From: Pseudomonadota bacterium
GTDB lineage: Bacteria > Pseudomonadota > Alphaproteobacteria > Rhizobiales > Xanthobacteraceae
Direction of reading: 5' to 3'
Assembly: GCA_021779635.1 (NCBI GenBank)
Contig: JAJYAH010000163.1
Span: forward strand, 1-10,937
Length of the DNA: 10,937 nucleotides
The translations under genes and the position numbers were made by a program. The notes beneath the pieces are model-generated. The model saw only the letters and a program-made list of their open reading frames with translations, did no database searches and was not told the DNA's origin. This document shows positions 7,814-10,937 of this stretch, piece after piece; the stretch's first letter is position 1; the number at the start of each line of letters is the position of its first letter.

Positions 7814-8227
7814 TTAGCCCTTCGCCGGACGGAACTGGGGAAGGGTGATCTTGTCGTCGAGCTTTTCGAATGTCACTTCCAGCTTCATGTCGAGTTCGAG
7901 CGCCTCCGGCGTTTGCGGACAATCCACGATGTTGCTCATCATGCGCGGACCTTCGTCGAGCTCGACGACGGCGATGGCATAAGGCGGCGTGAAGCCCGGT
8001 GCGGCGGGCCTATGGTTGATAACGTAGCTGTAGAGCGTGCCCTTGCCGCTGGCCTTGAAGACGCTGACCTTGCGCGAGGCGCAGGCCGGACAGAACGGAC
8101 GCGGCGGGAAATAGACGTTGGCGCAGGCGTCGCAGCGCTGCAGGCGAAGTTCGCCGGTCTGTGTACCGTCCCAGAAATGCTGGGTCTCGGGCGTCGGTTT
8201 CGGTCGTGCGCGCATAGCATCGGCCAT
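7814..8227 (-). CDS. DUF35 family zinc-ribbon/OB-fold acyl-CoA-associated protein
   Basis: A 137-residue protein with the two-part DUF35 structure: an N-terminal helix (PETQHFWDG, 13-21), a rubredoxin-like zinc ribbon with four cysteines as CxxC and CxxC (Cys32, Cys35, Cys46, Cys49), then an OB fold from about 55 to 130 (GKGTLYSYVINHRP, PPYAIAVVELDEGPRMMSNI). The family has no enzyme activity of its own; members bind thiolase-like partners and help hold or channel CoA thioesters. Start 8227 is chosen for its strong AGGGAGG ribosome site 10 bp upstream. The frame stays open to 8371, but that extension consists partly of an 18-bp tandem repeat and lacks a ribosome site. It is the first gene of the minus-strand operon and lies 5 bp ahead of the thiolase. 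Confidence 0.93.
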   Translation of the reverse strand: MADAMRARPKPTPETQHFWDGTQTGELRLQRCDACANVYFPPRPFCPACASRKVSVFKASGKGTLYSYVINHRPAAPGFTPPYAIAVVELDEGPRMMSNIVDCPQTPEALELDMKLEVTFEKLDDKITLPQFRPAKG

Positions 8228-8336
8228 ATCGCTGATTCCTCCCTGCGGCGGGCGTGTGGTCGCCCGCTGGCTCTGATCTTGATGCGACATTGTACTGCCC
8301 GGCGTCAACGGTCTAGCCGACCTCGCGCATGCCGCG

Positions 8337-8372
8337 TATTCCGGCACGCGCACATATTCCGGCACGCGCACA
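8337..8372. repeat. perfect 18-bp tandem repeat (two copies), possible operator
   Basis: TATTCCGGCACGCGCACA occurs twice with no gap, at 8337-8354 and 8355-8372, identical at all 18 positions. The core ATTCCGGC returns inverted as GCCGGAAT at 8424-8431, just before the binding-protein ribosome site. Placement about 20 bp upstream of a candidate -35 box would suit an activator or repressor site; recent slippage duplication is the plain alternative. Confidence 0.7.
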
Positions 8373-8391
8373 ATGGATTAGTCCGGAGCGC

Positions 8392-8421
8392 TTGTGTCCC
8401 TGCGACCCCCCGCGCTATTGT
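8392..8421 (+). promoter_or_regulatory. candidate sigma-70-type promoter for the ABC importer
   Basis: TTGTGT (8392-8397) and TATTGT (8416-8421) are separated by 18 bp and lie about 32 bp upstream of the binding-protein start. Both hexamers are imperfect matches to TTGACA and TATAAT, so the call is tentative. Confidence 0.3.
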
Positions 8422-8452
8422 CCGCCGGAATGAAGAAAATCAGGAGGATTTC

Positions 8453-9700
8453 ATGCTGAGGATGACGGGCGCGGTGCTGGTGGCGGCTTTGACATTTGCC
8501 GCGCCGGCGACGGCGGCCGACGCACCTGCAGAAATCAAGATCGGCACCCTCTACGCGTCATCCGGCCGCTATGCTTCGATTTCGATGCCGGTTTTCAGCG
8601 CGCTTAAACTCTGGGCTGACCAGAAAAATGCGGAGGGCGGGGCCTATGTGAAGGCATTCGACAAGAAGATTCCGGTCAAGCTCGTCGCCTACGACGATCA
8701 GAGCAACACGGCGACCGCATCGACGCTGTACAATCAGCTCGTCACGCAGGACAAGGTCGACCTTCTGGTTGCCGATTCCGGTTCGGTGCTGACCGCGCCG
8801 GCAGTGGCGATCGCGCGCGATCACAAGATGTTCCTGTTCGACCAGACCGGAACCGGCGCCAGCTTCTTCTCCAAGGATAATCCCTATATCGCGCTGATGG
8901 CCGACCCGGTCTCGACCATCTGGCCGAAGCCGGTCGCCGATTTCCTCACCCAGGATGGCCCAAATCTCGGGATCAAGAAGGTGGCGCTGCTCTATTCGAC
9001 CAACGAATTCACGGGAACGCAGGCCAATGCATTCCGCAAATTCGTCAAGGATTCCGGCGCGCCGATCGAGATCGTCTACGATCAGGGTGTCCCCACCGAG
9101 ACCACCAATTACACCGTCATCATCAACAACATCGCCAGCACGCAGCCCGATGCGGTCATTCATTTCGGATACGCGCCCAACGATATCGCGTTCCTGCGCA
9201 ACGTTCAGGACGTCGGCGTCAACTTCAAAATGCTGTTCGCCATCTATGCGGGCATCGAGACCGAGCTTCTGGAAAAGAACGTCGGCGCCAAGGGCCTTGA
9301 GTATGTATTCACCTATGTGCCGCCTTCGGAACTCGACTATCCCGTCAATTTCGGCATGACCATGAAGGATTACAAAGCCGCCTGGAACAAGAAATATCCC
9401 GACGGCAAGATCGAGTTCGGCTTCAATGCCACCGCCGGGTACACCACCGGGCTTATCATCGAGAAGACGCTGTCGGTGGCGACCAGCCTCGATCAGCTCG
9501 AGCTGCGCCGGGCGAATTTCAGCCTCTCCGGACAGCTCAAGACGCTCGACGGGACCTACGCGCTCGATGAAACCGGCGGCCAGATCGGCGAATTGACGCC
9601 GCTCGGGCAGATCACGCTCGACGATCACGGCCACATCAAGTTCGTGTCGGTCTATCCGCACGAAACGGCCACCGGCAAGCCGGTCTACCCGCGTCCATGA
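8453..9700 (+). CDS. ABC transporter periplasmic substrate-binding protein (Peripla_BP_6, branched-chain amino acid/amide type)
   Basis: A 415-residue secreted binding protein. Residues 1-21 are a signal peptide: Arg3, a hydrophobic stretch from about 6 to 17, then an Ala-rich end with likely cleavage at ATA/ADA (21/22). The mature part opens EIKIGTLYASSGRYASISM, the typical first strand and ligand loop of the LivJ-like fold. It continues with VKLVAYDDQSN, LLVADSGSVLTAPAVAIARDHKMF and the second lobe KKVALLYSTNEFTG. Length is normal for the family. ATG 8453 has a perfect AGGAGG 5 bp upstream; the frame is open further back to 7913, but that runs through the promoter region and over the DUF35 gene. 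The permease genes follow at 43 bp, so they form one operon. Ligands of this family include amino acids, amides, urea and aromatic acids; the CoA genes next door favour an organic acid, but this is not shown. Confidence 0.95.
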   Translation: MLRMTGAVLVAALTFAAPATAADAPAEIKIGTLYASSGRYASISMPVFSALKLWADQKNAEGGAYVKAFDKKIPVKLVAYDDQSNTATASTLYNQLVTQDKVDLLVADSGSVLTAPAVAIARDHKMFLFDQTGTGASFFSKDNPYIALMADPVSTIWPKPVADFLTQDGPNLGIKKVALLYSTNEFTGTQANAFRKFVKDSGAPIEIVYDQGVPTETTNYTVIINNIASTQPDAVIHFGYAPNDIAFLRNVQDVGVNFKMLFAIYAGIETELLEKNVGAKGLEYVFTYVPPSELDYPVNFGMTMKDYKAAWNKKYPDGKIEFGFNATAGYTTGLIIEKTLSVATSLDQLELRRANFSLSGQLKTLDGTYALDETGGQIGELTPLGQITLDDHGHIKFVSVYPHETATGKPVYPRP

Positions 9701-9743
9701 CGCGGTTGCAGATCGAACGCCGGATGCCGGGAGCGAAGCGCTC

Positions 9744-10673
9744 ATGCAGCTAGTCTATGCGCTCGTCGCCGGCGTTCTGTTCGGTCTGTATTTCAGCCTG
9801 GTCGGCATCGGCCTCAATCTGGTGTTCGGCGTCATGCGCATCGTCAATCTCGCGCATGGCGACTTCCTGATGCTCGGCGCGTTCGTGGCGTTCGGGGTCG
9901 CGACCCTGGCCGGGATCGATCCGCTGTTCGCGGTGCCGCTGGCGTTCGTCATCTTCGTGCTGGTCGGGGTGTTGCTCTATTGGGTGCTGGTGCCGCGCCT
10001 GCAGGGATCGGTCAATCCGGAGATGTTGTCGATCATCCTGTTCTTCGGGTTGTCGCAGGTGATCGAGGCGGTCACGACGATCTTCTTCGGCACCAGCGAA
10101 CGCTCGATCCAGAGCCGGGCACTCGGCACCGTATTCTCGACCGTCAAGGTCAAGCTGCTCGGCGGCAAACCGGACGCCCCCGGACCGATCCATATTTTCG
10201 GCCAGGGGTTTCCCGCGCCATGGGTGATCGCGGCCGTTACCAGCCTGATCGCCATCGGGCTCGTTTACCTCTATCTGTACCGCACCCGCCTTGGCACCCT
10301 GACGCGGGCGGTGATGTCGCGGCGCGACGAAGCCTTTGCGACCGGCATCGATGTCGATCGCGTCTCGGCGGCGGCATTCGGGATCGGATTGGGGCTGGCC
10401 GCGGTCGCCGGCGTGTTCGCGCCGTTCATGTTCGGATCGGTGACGCCGGCGTTCGGCGCCGACGCGACCGTCACGTCGTTCGCCATCGTGGTGTTGGGAT
10501 CGCTCGGCAATCCCTTAGGCACCGCGCTCGGCGGCGTCGTTTACGGCGTCTGCTACATGCTGGTGCAGACCTATCTCAGTTCATGGGCCGACCTGTTGCC
10601 CTATGTGCTGCTGATCTTCATCCTGCTGCTGCGTCCGAGCGGTCTGCTCGGAAGGCGGGTGCGCGTTGCCTAG
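9744..10673 (+). CDS. LivH-like inner-membrane permease of the ABC importer
   Basis: A 309-residue, very hydrophobic protein (BPD_transp_2 family) with about eight membrane segments. Family signatures are present: FGVMRIVNLAHGDFLMLGAF (28-47) near the N-terminus and VVLGSLGNPLGTALGG (249-264) in the ATPase-coupling region. It would form half of the membrane channel together with the next gene product. ATG 9744 is preceded by GGGAG about 10 bp upstream. The gene follows the binding protein by 43 bp and overlaps the start of the second permease, so the three are expected to be cotranscribed. The cytoplasmic stretch between segments (about 122-150, rich in Lys, Gly and Pro) is somewhat extended. 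The ATPase genes would be expected beyond the right edge. Confidence 0.95.
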   Translation: MQLVYALVAGVLFGLYFSLVGIGLNLVFGVMRIVNLAHGDFLMLGAFVAFGVATLAGIDPLFAVPLAFVIFVLVGVLLYWVLVPRLQGSVNPEMLSIILFFGLSQVIEAVTTIFFGTSERSIQSRALGTVFSTVKVKLLGGKPDAPGPIHIFGQGFPAPWVIAAVTSLIAIGLVYLYLYRTRLGTLTRAVMSRRDEAFATGIDVDRVSAAAFGIGLGLAAVAGVFAPFMFGSVTPAFGADATVTSFAIVVLGSLGNPLGTALGGVVYGVCYMLVQTYLSSWADLLPYVLLIFILLLRPSGLLGRRVRVA

Positions 10674-10937
10674 CGCCCTCCGACACACGCTGTTCATTGT
10701 CGTACCGCTGCTCGCCATCTTTGCGGTGTTGCCCGGCGTCTATCAAAATCATCTGCTGTTGTTCAATTTCGTCGTCTTCCTGATCCTCGCCCAGGGCGTG
10801 AACATCATCTACGGGTTCACCGGCTATCTGCCGTTCGGCTATGTCGGTTTCTTTGGCGCCGGCGCTTACGGTTTTGCGATCCTGGTGATGCACTATCACG
10901 CGCCGGCGGCGCTCGCGGTGATCGCCGCCGGACTGGT
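10666..10937 (+). CDS. LivM-like inner-membrane permease, N-terminal part (cut by window edge)
   Basis: An open frame runs from 10666 to the window end without a stop, giving about 90 residues. The best start is TTG 10666, overlapping the LivH stop by 8 bases (TTGCCTAG), with GAAGG about 10 bp upstream; no ATG start exists near the beginning of the frame. The protein begins with a hydrophobic segment (HTLFIVVPLLAIFAVLPGVY) and a second one (LLLFNFVVFLILAQGVNIIYG), then GYLPFGYVGFFGAGAYGFAI. The last stretch matches the LivM signature GxLSFGHAAFFGxGAY, with Tyr in place of the usual His. It is the second channel subunit of the importer. The overlap suggests translational coupling to LivH. The C-terminal two thirds lie outside the window. 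Confidence 0.85.
   Translation, partial: MPSALRHTLFIVVPLLAIFAVLPGVYQNHLLLFNFVVFLILAQGVNIIYGFTGYLPFGYVGFFGAGAYGFAILVMHYHAPAALAVIAAGL

Larger units (their letters stand above)
8228..8452. promoter_or_regulatory. divergent promoter region between the DUF35-thiolase-SDR operon and the ABC importer
   Basis: This 225-bp gap separates two outward-facing transcription units and must hold both promoters unless each is read through. It contains an 18-bp tandem repeat, a candidate plus-strand promoter, and on the minus strand a TTGACG box (8308-8303) without a convincing -10 at normal spacing. No regulator gene is adjacent in the window. Shared control of import and breakdown from this gap is an inference from layout only. 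Confidence 0.55.

Noticed and set aside
8228..8371. Extension of the DUF35 frame upstream to include a VPEY peptide repeat
   Set aside because: The peptide repeat is only the translation of the 18-bp DNA repeat. There is a strong AGGGAGG at 8227, and the family normally begins near that Met.
8337..8372. Possible short CRISPR-like array
   Set aside because: Only two copies of 18 bp with no spacer, and no cas genes nearby.
7913..8452. Extension of the binding-protein frame back through the divergent promoter region
   Set aside because: It is antisense to the DUF35 gene. The signal peptide and AGGAGG site fix the start at 8453.

Overview
The window looks like chromosomal DNA of a GC-rich alphaproteobacterium, most likely of the Bradyrhizobium/Rhodopseudomonas group. 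This rests on strongly GC-ending codons, a phosphoenolpyruvate carboxylase of the type I recall from that group, and intergenic palindromes built around CGGGCTTGTCCCGG and CCTCTCCCTAAGGGAGAGG, which I recall as common interspersed repeats there. The assignment is from recall; no search was run.

Layout. (1) 1-125: the tail of an IS5-type transposase and its probable terminal repeat. (2) 189-5567, plus strand: a crotonase-family enzyme, an AMP-forming acyl-CoA synthetase and phosphoenolpyruvate carboxylase (ppc). A two-part palindromic repeat separates the first two. (3) 5566-5635: a long hairpin lying between two convergent stop codons. (4) 8227-5634, minus strand: a likely operon of a DUF35 zinc-ribbon/OB-fold protein, a non-decarboxylating thiolase of the SCP2/lipid-transfer type with only 5 bp between them, and an SDR resembling the (3R)-hydroxyacyl-CoA dehydrogenase domain of peroxisomal MFE-2. 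(5) 8228-8452: a divergent promoter region with a perfect 18-bp tandem repeat. (6) 8453-10937, plus strand: a branched-chain-amino-acid-type ABC importer consisting of a periplasmic binding protein, a LivH-like permease and the start of a LivM-like permease that is cut by the window edge.

How it fits together (inference). The importer could bring in a carboxylic acid or amino-acid-like substrate. The synthetase would make its CoA ester. The crotonase, SDR and thiolase (with DUF35 partner) would carry out hydration or isomerisation, oxidation and C-C cleavage. PEP carboxylase supplies oxaloacetate to take up the resulting acetyl-CoA. No acyl-CoA dehydrogenase, regulator or ABC ATPase lies in the window, so the pathway is incomplete here and its substrate cannot be named.

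I see no clear undescribed system. The best leads are the thiolase-DUF35 pair, which could be an aldolase rather than a thiolase; the crotonase with dienoyl-CoA-isomerase-type acidic residues; the palindromic repeat with compensatory base changes; the hairpin joining two stop codons; and the 18-bp tandem repeat between divergent operons. No tRNA, rRNA, CRISPR array or intact mobile element was found.
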